Positions 16,551-24,725 are shown, counted from the stretch's first letter. The stretch: DNA of 64,000 bases from Pseudomonas sp. GOM6 (GCF_029537485.1 NZ_JARPUS010000016.1:32751-96750), one strand, 5' to 3'. Made by a program: numbers and translations. The notes: generated by a model not told the origin, from the letters alone.

Positions 16551-16856
16551 ATGAAACAGCGCAATACCCTGATCGTCACCCTGGGCGCTGCCCTGCTGGG
16601 TACCACCCTTGCCGCCCAGGCTGACAGCAACCCCTTTGCGGCCCAGGAGCTGAACAGCGGCTACAACCTGGCGGCTCACGAAAAGGGCCACGAGGGTTCC
16701 TGTGGTGAAGGTAAATGTGGCAGCGAGATGAAGGAGCAAGGCAAGAGCGCCGAGGGTAAGTGCGGTGAAGGCAAGTGCGGCGGCGAAGCCGGTGCCGATA
16801 AGGCCGCAGAGGGCAAGTGCGGCGAAGGCAAGTGTGGCGCGGACAAGGCCGAGTAA
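16551..16856 (+). CDS. bufA: Metallophore RiPP precursor (bufferin/HvfA-like, EGKCG repeats)
   Basis: A 101-residue secreted precursor. Residues 1-24 form a signal peptide ending at Ala-Gln-Ala. The leader-like segment NPFAAQELNSGYNLAA follows. The C-terminal half carries six Cys (51, 56, 71, 76, 90, 95), each in an EGxCG motif: five EGKCG and one EGSCG, arranged as three pairs. This is the hallmark of bufferin/HvfA peptides, in which an MNIO enzyme converts the Cys of EGKCG into copper-binding heterocycles (thiooxazole in bufferins, oxazolone/thioamide in HvfA). The peptide is exported and buffers copper in the periplasm. The next genes are the MNIO and DUF2063 partners. The gene was formerly annotated as low-complexity hypothetical. 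Confidence 0.9.
   Translation: MKQRNTLIVTLGAALLGTTLAAQADSNPFAAQELNSGYNLAAHEKGHEGSCGEGKCGSEMKEQGKSAEGKCGEGKCGGEAGADKAAEGKCGEGKCGADKAE
16692..16838 (+). repeat. In-gene tandem repeats encoding paired EGKCG motifs
   Basis: Three copies of an approximately 30-bp unit encode EG(S/K)CGEGKCG. The second and third copies also share the following Ala-Asp-Lys-Ala, pointing to an internal duplication of about 57 bp. Synonymous differences between copies (AAATGT, AAGTGC, AAGTGT) show the repeats are not recent assembly duplicates. Confidence 0.8.
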
Positions 16857-16864
16857 GCTCGCCC

Positions 16865-17689
16865 ATGCTCAATCAATTTGTCGAGGGCGCGGGCCTTGGC
16901 CTGCGCCGCGGCTTGCTCGCAGCGTTGCAGGCTGACGCTGCCGAGCAGCTGGACTTTCTTGAAGTGGCCCCGGAAAACTGGATCGACGTTGGCGGCCGTT
17001 TCGGCCGCCAGCTGCGCGCGTTGAGTGAGCGCACGCCTTTCCTTTGTCATGGTCTTTCACTCAACCTGGGTGGCACCGCGCCGCTCGACCTGCAGCTGCT
17101 GCTGGCCATCAAGGCTTTTCTCGACCAGCACGATGTTCGCGGTTACAGCGAGCACCTGTCGGCCTGCGCCGATGACGGACAGCTGTATGACCTGATGCCA
17201 CTGCCTTTCAACGACGAGACAGTGCGCCGCGTCGCGGCGCGCATCCGTACCGTCGAGGAGGTGCTGGAGCGGCCGCTGATCATCGAGAACGTCTCGGCCT
17301 ATGCACGTCTGCCCGGCGCACTGGACGAGGTGCAGTTTGTCCGTGCCGTGTTGGAGGAGGCCGACTGCCAGCTGCTGCTGGACCTCAACAACGTCTTCGT
17401 CAATGCCCACAACTTCGGCTTCGATGCCGTCGAGTATGTGGCAGCAATGCCGAGCGAGCGTATTGCCTATCTGCACATGGCAGGGCATTTCGACGAGAGC
17501 GCCCAGCTGAAGATCGACACCCACGGCGCGCCGGTGTGCGACCCGGTGTGGGATCTGCTCAGGCACTGCTATGCCACTCACGGCGTACGTCCGACCCTGC
17601 TGGAACGCGACTTCAACTTTCCCCCTGTGTCCGAGCTGTACGCCGAGGTGGCGCGCATCAGAACGCTGCAGCAGGAGGCCGGACGATGA
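16865..17689 (+). CDS. bufB: MNIO (DUF692) iron-dependent RiPP-modifying enzyme
   Basis: A 274-residue TIM-barrel enzyme of the DUF692/MNIO family, which uses two or three iron ions and O2 to modify Cys residues in peptides. Candidate metal-binding residues are His62 (CHGLSLNLGG), Glu96-His97 (YSEHLS), Glu141-Asn142 (IENVS), Asp173 and Asn175 (LLDLNNVFVN), His182, His204 and His208 (YLHMAGH), Asp218 and His220 (IDTHGAPV) and Glu247 (LLERD). All the conserved blocks are present, so it should be active. It starts eight bases after the precursor stop and overlaps the DUF2063 gene by ATGA. It probably acts in the cytoplasm before export of the peptide. Confidence 0.93.
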   Translation: MLNQFVEGAGLGLRRGLLAALQADAAEQLDFLEVAPENWIDVGGRFGRQLRALSERTPFLCHGLSLNLGGTAPLDLQLLLAIKAFLDQHDVRGYSEHLSACADDGQLYDLMPLPFNDETVRRVAARIRTVEEVLERPLIIENVSAYARLPGALDEVQFVRAVLEEADCQLLLDLNNVFVNAHNFGFDAVEYVAAMPSERIAYLHMAGHFDESAQLKIDTHGAPVCDPVWDLLRHCYATHGVRPTLLERDFNFPPVSELYAEVARIRTLQQEAGR

Positions 17690-18390
17690 GCCAGTCCGAC
17701 CTGGCCCGCTTTGCCGCGCGTATACGTGATCCCGAAGGCGTGGCGCTGCTGCCGGGCATCAACAGCGAGCGCATGCGGGTCTACGAGCAACTGTTCTTCA
17801 ATAATCTGGAGGGCTTTCTGGCCAGCGGCTTTCCAGTGCTGCGCAGTCTGCTCAGTGATGAGCGCTGGCAACGCCTGGTGCGCGCCTTCCTTGGCCAATG
17901 CCGCTGTCGGACCCCTTATTTCCTGCAGATCGGCGAGGAGTTCGTCGTCTGGCTGGAGGAGGGCTTTGTCGCCGAGGCGGATGACCCGGCCTTCCTGGCG
18001 GAGTTGGCACACTACGAGCGGGTCGAACTGGCGCTGGACGTGTCGACTAACGAACTCCCCGCCGGCGGCTGGTCACCACTGGCCTGGCCGCTGGCCTATG
18101 CCTGGCCAGTGCAGCGTTTGGGGCGCGACTACCGCCCCCTCGTGCCACCGCCTGAGCCGACCTGCCTGCTGGCCTGGCGTGACCGTGACGACAGGGTTCG
18201 CTTTCAGCAGCTGTCGGCCTTCGCCTATCACCTGGCGCTGCGTCTGCAGGCGGGTGAGCCGAGCCATGAAGCGCTACTCGACCTGGCCGAGAGCAATGGC
18301 CTGTCCGCCGACACGCACTACTTCGCCAATGCCCGGATGCTGCTGGATGAATGGCAGCGCCAGGACATCTGGTTCCCCCCTGCAACGTGA
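17686..18390 (+). CDS. bufC: DUF2063 family partner protein of the MNIO enzyme
   Basis: A 234-residue protein of the DUF2063 family. The N-terminal domain has RIRDPEGVALLPGINSERMRVYEQLFFNNLEGFLASGFPVLRS, the usual signature, followed by an acidic, Trp-rich second domain. In MNIO operons this protein binds the precursor leader and forms a complex with the MNIO enzyme. The start codon overlaps the MNIO stop (ATGA), indicating translational coupling and 1:1 production. Length is close to characterised partners (HvfC, BufC). Confidence 0.92.
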   Translation: MSQSDLARFAARIRDPEGVALLPGINSERMRVYEQLFFNNLEGFLASGFPVLRSLLSDERWQRLVRAFLGQCRCRTPYFLQIGEEFVVWLEEGFVAEADDPAFLAELAHYERVELALDVSTNELPAGGWSPLAWPLAYAWPVQRLGRDYRPLVPPPEPTCLLAWRDRDDRVRFQQLSAFAYHLALRLQAGEPSHEALLDLAESNGLSADTHYFANARMLLDEWQRQDIWFPPAT

Positions 18391-18429
18391 AGCCTCGTCA
18401 TCACGGACGAAGCGACTCTGGAGATCCCC

Positions 18430-19026
18430 ATGCTGACCCTATTCAACCGTTTGCAGGACTGCCTGGATGCCACGCGCCGCGTGGACTTTATCGGCCCGCT
18501 GCTGCTGCGTCTGTACCTGGTGCCGATCTTCTGGATGGCGGGTACGCACAAGCTGGCCGACATGCCATCGACCATCGCCTGGTTCGGCAATCCGGACTGG
18601 GGGCTGGGGCTGCCGTTCCCCACAGTGCTGGCCTGGCTGGCGGCGTTGACCGAGGCGGGCGGAGCGATTCTGCTGCTGTTCGGCCTGGCCGTGCGCTGGG
18701 TCAGTATTCCGCTGATCGTCACCATGCTGGTGGCCATCGCCGCCGTGCACTGGCCCTATGGCTGGCAAGCGATCGCCGACCCGTCCGCGCCCTTTGCCAA
18801 TGAGCGCGTGCTGGCGTCGGCGGAAAAGATCGAGCGGGCGCGGGCGATCCTCAAGGAACATGGCAATTACGACTGGCTGACCGCCAGCGGCAAGTTCGTG
18901 GTGCTGAACAATGGCATCGAGTTCGCCGTGACTTATCTGGTGATGCTGGTGAGCCTGTTCTTCACCGGGGCGGGGCGCTGGCTGAGCATCGACCATTGGC
19001 TGGCGCACTGCTGGCGCAAGCGCTGA
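18430..19026 (+). CDS. DoxX family membrane protein of the metallophore operon
   Basis: A 198-residue protein of the DoxX family with about four membrane segments (residues 20-38, 62-85, 91-108, 160-178). Features include LLLRLYLVPIFWMAGTHKL at the start and LTEAGGAILLLFGLAVRW. A soluble loop of about 45 residues between helices 3 and 4 is unusual for short DoxX proteins but common in those linked to DUF692/DUF2063 operons. DoxX proteins frequently close these operons; the role is unproven, with redox coupling or export assistance as candidates. It follows the DUF2063 gene by 39 bp with GGAGA before the ATG. Confidence 0.88.
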   Translation: MLTLFNRLQDCLDATRRVDFIGPLLLRLYLVPIFWMAGTHKLADMPSTIAWFGNPDWGLGLPFPTVLAWLAALTEAGGAILLLFGLAVRWVSIPLIVTMLVAIAAVHWPYGWQAIADPSAPFANERVLASAEKIERARAILKEHGNYDWLTASGKFVVLNNGIEFAVTYLVMLVSLFFTGAGRWLSIDHWLAHCWRKR

Positions 19027-19097
19027 TCCGCTGAAAGCCGCCAACCCTGCTGCGGCAGGGGCTGGCTGCTTATTTCTAATAGAAGTAAAAAGTTCCT

Positions 19098-19115
19098 TTG
19101 TAATTAAACTTTCAT
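19098..19115 (+). promoter_or_regulatory. Pho box upstream of the phosphate porin
   Basis: TTGTAATTAAACTTTCAT matches the two-half-site PhoB consensus CTGTCATAAATCTGTCAT at 14 of 18 positions, counting A at the fourth spacer base as allowed. It lies about 100 bp before the porin start. It implies induction by PhoB under phosphate starvation. Confidence 0.75.
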
Positions 19116-19215
19116 GCTAAAGAAACCGGTCTGAAATAACCCCCCGCCAAGATTCCCCCCCAACACCAAGGGCCAGCGCCCAGTGTTTTCTTATGACCAA
19201 TAGGGGAATCCTTCA

Positions 19216-20511
19216 ATGATCCGTAAGCACCTTGCCGGTTTCGTCGCCAGTGCTCTGGCCCTGGCCGTTTCCGCCCAGGCTTTCGCGGGTACCGTTACGA
19301 CTGACGGCGCCGACCTTGTGATCAAGACCAAAGGCGGACTGGAAGTCGGTACCACCGACAAGCAGTTCAGCTTCAAGGTCGGTGGCCGTCTGCAGGCCGA
19401 CTACAGCACCTTCGACGGCTTCTACACCAAGGACGGTGATGCCGCTGATGCCGCCTACTTCCGTCGCGCTTTCCTGGAAATCGGTGGCGTGGCTTACGGT
19501 GACTGGGCTTACCAGATCAACTACGACTTCTCGCACAACGCCGGTAGCGAAGAAGATGGTTACTTCGACGAAGCCTCCATCGCCTACAACGGGTTTGCTC
19601 CGGTACAGATCAAGATGGGCCGTTTCGACCCGGAATTCGGTCTGGAAAAAGCCACCAGCTCCAAGTGGGTGACTGCCCAGGAGCGTAACGCCGCCTACGA
19701 CCTGGCCAGCTGGTCCAACAGCAGCGAAAACGGCCTGGGTGTGCAGATCTCCGGCAGCGCCATGGATTCCCTGTACGGCTCCGCCGGCGTTTTCGCCAAG
19801 GACGCCAACGACGAAGATGGCGAGAGCGTCAAGCAGGTCAACCTGCGTGGCGTATTTGCCCCGCTGCACGAAGCCGGCAATGTCCTGCACTTCGGCGTGA
19901 ACTACGCCCAGCGCGGCCTGGACGATACCGAAGTCGACGGTCGTATCCGCAGCCGTCTGGGCATGCGCGGTGTTTCCACCAACGGCGGCAACGATGCCGG
20001 TGACAACGGCAACCGTCTGCTGCTGGGCGGCGCTGACGCCCCTGCCGGTGCGTATGACGACGACAGCGCCTGGGCCTTCGAAGCGGCCTGGGCCATGGGT
20101 CCGTTCTCCATCCAGGGCGAATACATCAAGCGCGACCTGCAGGCTGACTCCGATGCCTTCGAAGACGTGGAAGGCGATGGCTACTACGCCCAGGTGGCCT
20201 ACACCCTGACCGGCGAAGCACGTGGCTACAAGCTCGGCAAGTTCGACAGCATCAAGCCGGCTGACAAGTCCATCGGCGCCTGGGAAGTCTTCTACCGCTA
20301 CGACTCCCTGAGCGTTGAAGACAGCACCGTGGGTATCGACCCGCAAGACGACGTCGAAGGCAAGGTGCACAACGTGGGTGTCAACTGGTACGCCAACGAT
20401 GCCGTCAAGCTGAGCGGCGTGTACGTCAAGTCCACCGTCGACAACCAGGAAAACGGCAACGGTGACGACGATGGCGACGGCTTTGTGGTACGCGCCCAGT
20501 ACGTCTTCTAA
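19216..20511 (+). CDS. oprP: OprP/OprO-type phosphate/pyrophosphate porin
   Basis: A 431-residue outer-membrane porin with a signal peptide ending AQAFA. It belongs to the phosphate-selective porin family (OprO_OprP): VGGRLQADYSTFDGFY near the start, YFRRAFLEIGGVAYGDW, MGRFDPEFGLEKATSSKW and a C-terminal FVVRAQYVF that ends in Phe as outer-membrane barrels do. It could be either OprP (phosphate) or OprO (polyphosphate); one gene is present here where P. aeruginosa has two. A Pho box precedes it and a terminator follows. It sits directly after the metallophore operon, an order also remembered from P. aeruginosa (PA3286 to PA3279). Confidence 0.92.
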   Translation: MIRKHLAGFVASALALAVSAQAFAGTVTTDGADLVIKTKGGLEVGTTDKQFSFKVGGRLQADYSTFDGFYTKDGDAADAAYFRRAFLEIGGVAYGDWAYQINYDFSHNAGSEEDGYFDEASIAYNGFAPVQIKMGRFDPEFGLEKATSSKWVTAQERNAAYDLASWSNSSENGLGVQISGSAMDSLYGSAGVFAKDANDEDGESVKQVNLRGVFAPLHEAGNVLHFGVNYAQRGLDDTEVDGRIRSRLGMRGVSTNGGNDAGDNGNRLLLGGADAPAGAYDDDSAWAFEAAWAMGPFSIQGEYIKRDLQADSDAFEDVEGDGYYAQVAYTLTGEARGYKLGKFDSIKPADKSIGAWEVFYRYDSLSVEDSTVGIDPQDDVEGKVHNVGVNWYANDAVKLSGVYVKSTVDNQENGNGDDDGDGFVVRAQYVF

Positions 20512-20539
20512 TTAAAAGCACTACAGCTGCTCCTTCTTG

Positions 20540-20564
20540 GCCCCGCCTCGTGCGGGGCTTTTTT
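20540..20564 (+). terminator. Rho-independent terminator after the porin
   Basis: GCCCCGC and GCGGGGC form a seven-base stem around CTCGT, followed by six T residues. Confidence 0.93.
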
Positions 20565-20610
20565 GTTCCGCGATATAGTGCGGCCTGGTTTTTTGCTTGG
20601 AGCACCGTCG

Positions 20611-21741
20611 ATGCCCTTGCTTCAGCTGCCCTCATTGCACGAAATTGCGCCTGCCGCCTGGGATGCGCTGCTATCCAGGCAGCAGCCGTTCCTGCGCCAT
20701 GCCTTTCTCAGCAGCCTGGAGGACAGCGGCAGTCTGGATGCCGGTTCGGGCTGGCAGGCGGCGCATCGCCTGTTGTGCGACGAGCAGGGCAGGGTGCTGG
20801 CGGCCTTGCCGAGCTATGTGAAGCTGCATTCCTACGGCGAATATGTGTTCGACATGGCCTGGGCCGATGCCTGCCACCGTGCCGGCATCGCCTATTACCC
20901 CAAGTTGCTCGGCGCCGTGCCCTTCAGCCCGGTGGCCGGCCCGCGTCTGCTGGGCAACGCGGCGGCCGCCGATCTGTTGCTGGCCGAGGTGGAAGCCGAA
21001 CTTGAGGCGCAGGGACTGTCAGGCCTGCACATCAATTTCACCGAGGCCGCTGATGACACCGTGCTGGCCCAACGTGATGGCTGGCTGGCTCGCGACGGCT
21101 GCCAGTTCCACTGGTTCAACCGCGGCTACCGGGATTTCCAGGATTTTCTCGACGGACTCACCTCGCGCAAACGCAAGCAGCTGCGCAAGGAGCGCGAACA
21201 GGTTGCCGGGCAGGGCATCGAATTCGACTGGCGAGGCGGCGCCGAGCTGGCCGAGACGGACTGGGACTTTGTCTATGCCTGCTATGCCAATACCTATCAC
21301 GTGCGCGGACGCGCACCCTATCTGACGCGGGCGTTTTTCAGCCTGCTGGCCGAACGCATGCCCGAGGCGATCCGCGTGGTCACCGCTCACTGCCAGGGGC
21401 GCCCGGTGGCGATGGCATTCAGCCTGGTCGATGAAGAGACCTTCTATGGTCGCTACTGGGGCTGCCTGGGGGATTTCGACCGTCTGCATTTCGAGACCTG
21501 CTTCTATCAGGGCATCGACTACGCCATCGCCGAGGGCCTGCAGCGTTTCGACGCCGGCGCCCAGGGCGAGCACAAGCTTATACGTGGTTTCGAGCCGGTG
21601 CTGACGCGCTCCTGGCACTACCTGCTGCATCCGGGCTTGCGCGCGGCGGTGGCTGACTTTCTTGAGCAGGAGCGCGCGGGCGTGCAGGGCTATATGGAGG
21701 AAGCGCGCCGCCTTTTACCTTACCGTTGCGTCGAGGACTGA
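20611..21741 (+). CDS. FemAB-like GNAT-fold protein (DUF482)
   Basis: A 376-residue protein of the DUF482 family, related to FemAB/GNAT acyl transferases. Typical blocks are FLRHAFLSSLEDSGS near the N-terminus, YVFDMAWADACHRAGI, YYPKLLGAVPFSPVAGPRLL, HWFNRGYRDFQDFL, SRKRKQLRKERE and RFDAGAQGEHKLIRGFEPV. The family is widespread and cytoplasmic, and its acceptor is not known. The ATG at 20611 follows a GGAG. It stands as the first gene of a short forward run after the porin terminator. Confidence 0.88.
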   Translation: MPLLQLPSLHEIAPAAWDALLSRQQPFLRHAFLSSLEDSGSLDAGSGWQAAHRLLCDEQGRVLAALPSYVKLHSYGEYVFDMAWADACHRAGIAYYPKLLGAVPFSPVAGPRLLGNAAAADLLLAEVEAELEAQGLSGLHINFTEAADDTVLAQRDGWLARDGCQFHWFNRGYRDFQDFLDGLTSRKRKQLRKEREQVAGQGIEFDWRGGAELAETDWDFVYACYANTYHVRGRAPYLTRAFFSLLAERMPEAIRVVTAHCQGRPVAMAFSLVDEETFYGRYWGCLGDFDRLHFETCFYQGIDYAIAEGLQRFDAGAQGEHKLIRGFEPVLTRSWHYLLHPGLRAAVADFLEQERAGVQGYMEEARRLLPYRCVED

Positions 21742-21742
21742 G

Positions 21743-21913
21743 ATGCGCGCTGTTTATTTACCGCTGCAATCGCCTGCTCAGCTGTTCAGCCGCTGTCGCA
21801 AGCGTGCCGGCCGGTCTGACCACAGAGGCCGGGGCGCGCTGCCCAGCCGACAGACAGGGTGTGGCGAGCTGGTCGAGTGGCAGCAGCGCCAGGCTGGGGG
21901 CCGTCTGATATGA
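21743..21913 (+). CDS. Possible 56-residue coupled small ORF
   Basis: An ATG immediately after the DUF482 stop opens a short frame whose TGA overlaps the next start codon (ATATGA). The product (MRAVYLPLQSPAQLFSRCRK...) is basic and unlike any family I know. The tight overlap with both neighbours favours coupling, but composition is not decisive. It may be just a leader spacer. Confidence 0.3.
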   Translation: MRAVYLPLQSPAQLFSRCRKRAGRSDHRGRGALPSRQTGCGELVEWQQRQAGGRLI

Positions 21914-22416
21914 GTCGCACGTTACGGCCCAGACCCTGGAAGTGGCTGGGCATCCTGCTGTTGTGCCTGGGGTTCTGCGTGATCGCCGTGCTGATGCTGC
22001 GCGACGGGCGCGCAATGGGGTGGTTCTGCCTGACGGTTTTTGGCCTGGGCAGCCTGATTGCCGCGCTGGCGCTGCTGCCAGGCGCCAACTACCTGCGTCT
22101 GGAGAATGAAGGCTTCACCTTCAGTTCGCTGTTCCGCGCGCACTTTGTGCGCTGGGATGATGTGGACGGCTTCGGCCTGGTTCGCGTGGCGTCGAACGAT
22201 ATGGTCGGCTGGCGGTATCGGGAAGGGCGTCAGCCGCCGGGGCGGGGTGTGTGCCTGTCGCAGGCGCTGGCGGGATGTCATGCGGCGCTGCCGGAAAACT
22301 ACGGTCTGTCCGCCGAGGAGCTGGCACGGTGCCTGGAACGGCTGCGCCTGGCTCATGCTGCTGGGGATGGCGAAGCCGCCCTGGAACTGCTGCAGTCCCA
22401 GGGCGAGCGTGCTTAG
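21910..22416 (+). CDS. Two-helix membrane protein with PH-like domain (STM3941 type)
   Basis: A 168-residue protein. Two adjacent membrane helices occupy about residues 10-28 and 36-58, followed by a soluble domain (NYLRLENEGFTFSSLFRAHFVRWDDVDGFG) that resembles the bacterial PH-like domain found in small inner-membrane proteins. Function is unknown. The start ATG overlaps the previous short frame. The 3' end overlaps the convergent ppiA gene by four bases. Confidence 0.72.
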   Translation: MSRTLRPRPWKWLGILLLCLGFCVIAVLMLRDGRAMGWFCLTVFGLGSLIAALALLPGANYLRLENEGFTFSSLFRAHFVRWDDVDGFGLVRVASNDMVGWRYREGRQPPGRGVCLSQALAGCHAALPENYGLSAEELARCLERLRLAHAAGDGEAALELLQSQGERA

Positions 22417-22967
22417 AGCTTCTTCGCGCTGAGGATCAGCACCGGCTCGGTCGGCACGTTCTGGTGCATGCCGCGGTTGCCGGTACGCACCTTGGCGATA
22501 CGGTCGACCACGTCCATGCCGCGCACCACCTTGCCGAACACGGCGTAGCCGAAGTCGCGACCGCCGTGGTTGAGGAAGTCGTTGTTCTTGTGGTTGATGA
22601 AGAACTGGCTGGTGGCCGAGTCCACCACCTGGGTGCGGGCCATGGCGATGGTGCCGCGGTCGTTGCGCAGGCCGTTGTCGGCTTCGTTCTTGATCGGCTT
22701 GAAGGTGTCCTTCTCGCGCATGTTGGCATCGAAGCCGCCGCCCTGGATCATGAAGTTGGGGATGACCCGGTGGAACTGGGTGCCGTTGTAGAAGCCGGCG
22801 TCGACGTAGCCGAGGAAGTTCTGCACGCTGATCGGTGCCTTCTCGGCGTTCAGTTCCAGTTCGATGTCGCCGTAGCTGGTGGTCAGGACGACGCGCGGGT
22901 TGTCCGCAGCCAGCAGGCTGGTGCTCAGCAGTAGGCCGCAGGCAGCGAGAAGCAGTTGTTTCAGCAT
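22413..22967 (-). CDS. ppiA: Periplasmic peptidyl-prolyl cis-trans isomerase A (cyclophilin)
   Basis: A 184-residue cyclophilin with a signal peptide (MLKQLLLAACGLLLSTSLLA). Active-site residues of the fold are visible in NGTQFHRVIPNFMIQGGGFD (catalytic Arg in FHR), MARTQVVDSATSQFFIN and FGYAVFGKVVRGMDVVDRI. It catalyses proline isomerisation in the periplasm. Its start overlaps the stop of the upstream hydrolase gene by seven bases, so the two are translationally coupled. Confidence 0.95.
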   Translation of the reverse strand: MLKQLLLAACGLLLSTSLLAADNPRVVLTTSYGDIELELNAEKAPISVQNFLGYVDAGFYNGTQFHRVIPNFMIQGGGFDANMREKDTFKPIKNEADNGLRNDRGTIAMARTQVVDSATSQFFINHKNNDFLNHGGRDFGYAVFGKVVRGMDVVDRIAKVRTGNRGMHQNVPTEPVLILSAKKL

Positions 22968-23788
22968 GGTTGTGGGTCCTTGTTTTCGGGTTGCGGTTGG
23001 GTCTGCCTGACCTGGGCGAGGAATTCGTCCAGGGCAGCGTTGAAGCGTTGTGGCTGGTCCATCGGCGTGGCGTGACGCGAACGCTCGATCACCAGCAGGC
23101 GAGCGTTGGGCATCTCGGCCACATAGGCCTCCTTGAGGCTGACCGGGGTGTAGTCACGATCGCCGCTGATGACCAGCGTAGGACAGGTGATGCTGTGCAG
23201 ACGTTCGCGCATGCCCCAGCCGATGATGGCGTCGAGGCTGGCCAGGTAGGCGCGCTTGTCGTTCTGCGGCCAGCGCTGTTCGACCTTGGCGCGCAGCTCG
23301 GCCTGCTCGGGGTGGGGGAACAGCAGGCGGGCGAGGCCCTTGGCGATGCTGTTGAGGCTGAGGACGCGCGACAGGGTCCAGCGCTTGGCCAGCATCCACC
23401 AGTCGGCGGCACTTTTGGCTTTCACCTCGGGGCTGCTGTTGACGATGGTCAGGCTGCGCAGCAGCTGCGGCTGGTCGACGCCCAGCTGGAAGCCGACCAT
23501 GCCGCCCATGGAAATGCCGACCAGGTGCACCTGCTGCAGGCCCAGGTGTTCGATCAGTGCCGCTACGTCGGCGGCGAACTGGCTGATGCTGTAGCGCTCG
23601 CGCGGTTTGCCGGAGCGGCCGTGGCCGCGCAGGTCGATGGCCACGACCCGGTAGTGCCGCTGCAGATGGGGGATCTGATACTCCCAGTCCTGAATGCTCG
23701 AACCCAGGCCGTGTACCAGCAGTACGGGTTCACCCTGGCCGCGGTCTTCGTAGTGCAGCTGACAGCCGGCATGCTCGAAATAGGACAT
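22961..23788 (-). CDS. Alpha/beta hydrolase
   Basis: A 275-residue alpha/beta-hydrolase. The oxyanion HGLG segment (LLVHGLGSSIQDW), the nucleophile elbow GISMGG, the acid in ISGDRDYTP and the catalytic His in ERSRHATPMDQP are all visible. It has no signal peptide. It lies between a LysR gene (10 bp upstream) and ppiA (seven-base overlap), so all three probably form one operon; this order is also remembered from P. aeruginosa (PA3225-PA3227). The ATG at 23788 was preferred to an extended frame to 23848. Confidence 0.9.
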   Translation of the reverse strand: MSYFEHAGCQLHYEDRGQGEPVLLVHGLGSSIQDWEYQIPHLQRHYRVVAIDLRGHGRSGKPRERYSISQFAADVAALIEHLGLQQVHLVGISMGGMVGFQLGVDQPQLLRSLTIVNSSPEVKAKSAADWWMLAKRWTLSRVLSLNSIAKGLARLLFPHPEQAELRAKVEQRWPQNDKRAYLASLDAIIGWGMRERLHSITCPTLVISGDRDYTPVSLKEAYVAEMPNARLLVIERSRHATPMDQPQRFNAALDEFLAQVRQTQPQPENKDPQPC

Positions 23789-23798
23789 GGGATGTTCC

Positions 23799-24725
23799 TC
23801 AATCCGTGGACAGTGGGGCGGCGAAAGGTGTGGCCAGCGGCGCGGCATCGAAGCTCTTGATCAGCTCGACGAGGATCTGCGTGGCCGGGCCGAGTACCTT
23901 GTCCTTGTTGCTGTAGAGGCAGAAGCGTGGCTGGCGGGTGCCACCTTGCTCCATCGGCAGGGGCTTGAGCAGACCCTCCTCCAACTCGCGGGTGATCAGG
24001 TGGCGCGGCAGCCAGGCGAAGCCCAGGCCGCTGCAGACGAAGGTGCGGGCGGTGGGCAGGCTGCCGACCGTCCAGCGCTGCTCGGCGCCGAGCCAGCCGG
24101 AGTCGCGCGGCTGCACGCGACCGCTGTCGCGGATCACCACCTGCATCTGGCTTTCCAGGTCCTGAAAGGTGACCTCGCGCTGCATGCGGTGCAGGGCATG
24201 TTCCGGGTGCGCCACGGCGATGAACTCCACCTCGCTCAGTTCAATCGGCAGGTAACCGGTGATGTTCAGCGCGCTGATGGCCAGGTCGGCCGAACCTTCA
24301 TGCAGCACTTCCTCGACCCCGGACAGTACCTCCTCGCGCAGGCGCACGCGGCAACCCCGGCTTTGCGGCATGAAGGCGGTCAGTGCGCGCACGATGTTGG
24401 CGGTGGGGTAGGCGGCATCCACCACCAGGCGTACTTCCGCCTCCCAGCCCTGCTCCATGTGGTGAGCCAGCTCTTCCAGCTGGGTGGCCTGCTTGACCAG
24501 TTGCCGCGAGCGGCGCAACAGCACTTCGCCGGCTTCGGTCAGCACCGCCTTGCGTCCGTCGATGCGCAGCAGCGGCGCGCCGAGCTGCTCCTGCATGCGC
24601 GCCACGGTGTAGCTCACCGACGACTGCGAGCGGTGCATGGCCTCGGCGGCCTGGGCGAAGCCGCCGTGGTCGACCACCGCCTGCAGGGTGCGCCATTGTT
24701 CCAGGGTGACACGGGGCGCTTTCAT
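23799..24725 (-). CDS. LysR family transcriptional regulator
   Basis: A 308-residue LysR protein with the N-terminal helix-turn-helix LEQWRTLQAVVDHGGFAQAAEAMHRSQSSVSYTVARMQEQLG. The start at 24725 (MKAPRVTLEQ) leaves a 49-bp divergent gap to the small secreted protein gene. Downstream genes follow closely on the same strand. The DNA-binding segment resembles regulators of the CysB-distant, redox-responsive type, but the effector is not inferable. Confidence 0.9.
   Translation of the reverse strand: MKAPRVTLEQWRTLQAVVDHGGFAQAAEAMHRSQSSVSYTVARMQEQLGAPLLRIDGRKAVLTEAGEVLLRRSRQLVKQATQLEELAHHMEQGWEAEVRLVVDAAYPTANIVRALTAFMPQSRGCRVRLREEVLSGVEEVLHEGSADLAISALNITGYLPIELSEVEFIAVAHPEHALHRMQREVTFQDLESQMQVVIRDSGRVQPRDSGWLGAEQRWTVGSLPTARTFVCSGLGFAWLPRHLITRELEEGLLKPLPMEQGGTRQPRFCLYSNKDKVLGPATQILVELIKSFDAAPLATPFAAPLSTD

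Noticed and set aside
16692..16838. CRISPR-like array in the precursor repeats
   Set aside because: The units encode protein in one frame, are contiguous and have no unique spacers.
16676..17050. Reverse-strand frame over the precursor (PHLPSPHLPS repeats)
   Set aside because: The repeated peptide only mirrors the EGKCG-coding repeats; the forward frame has signal peptide, leader and partner genes.
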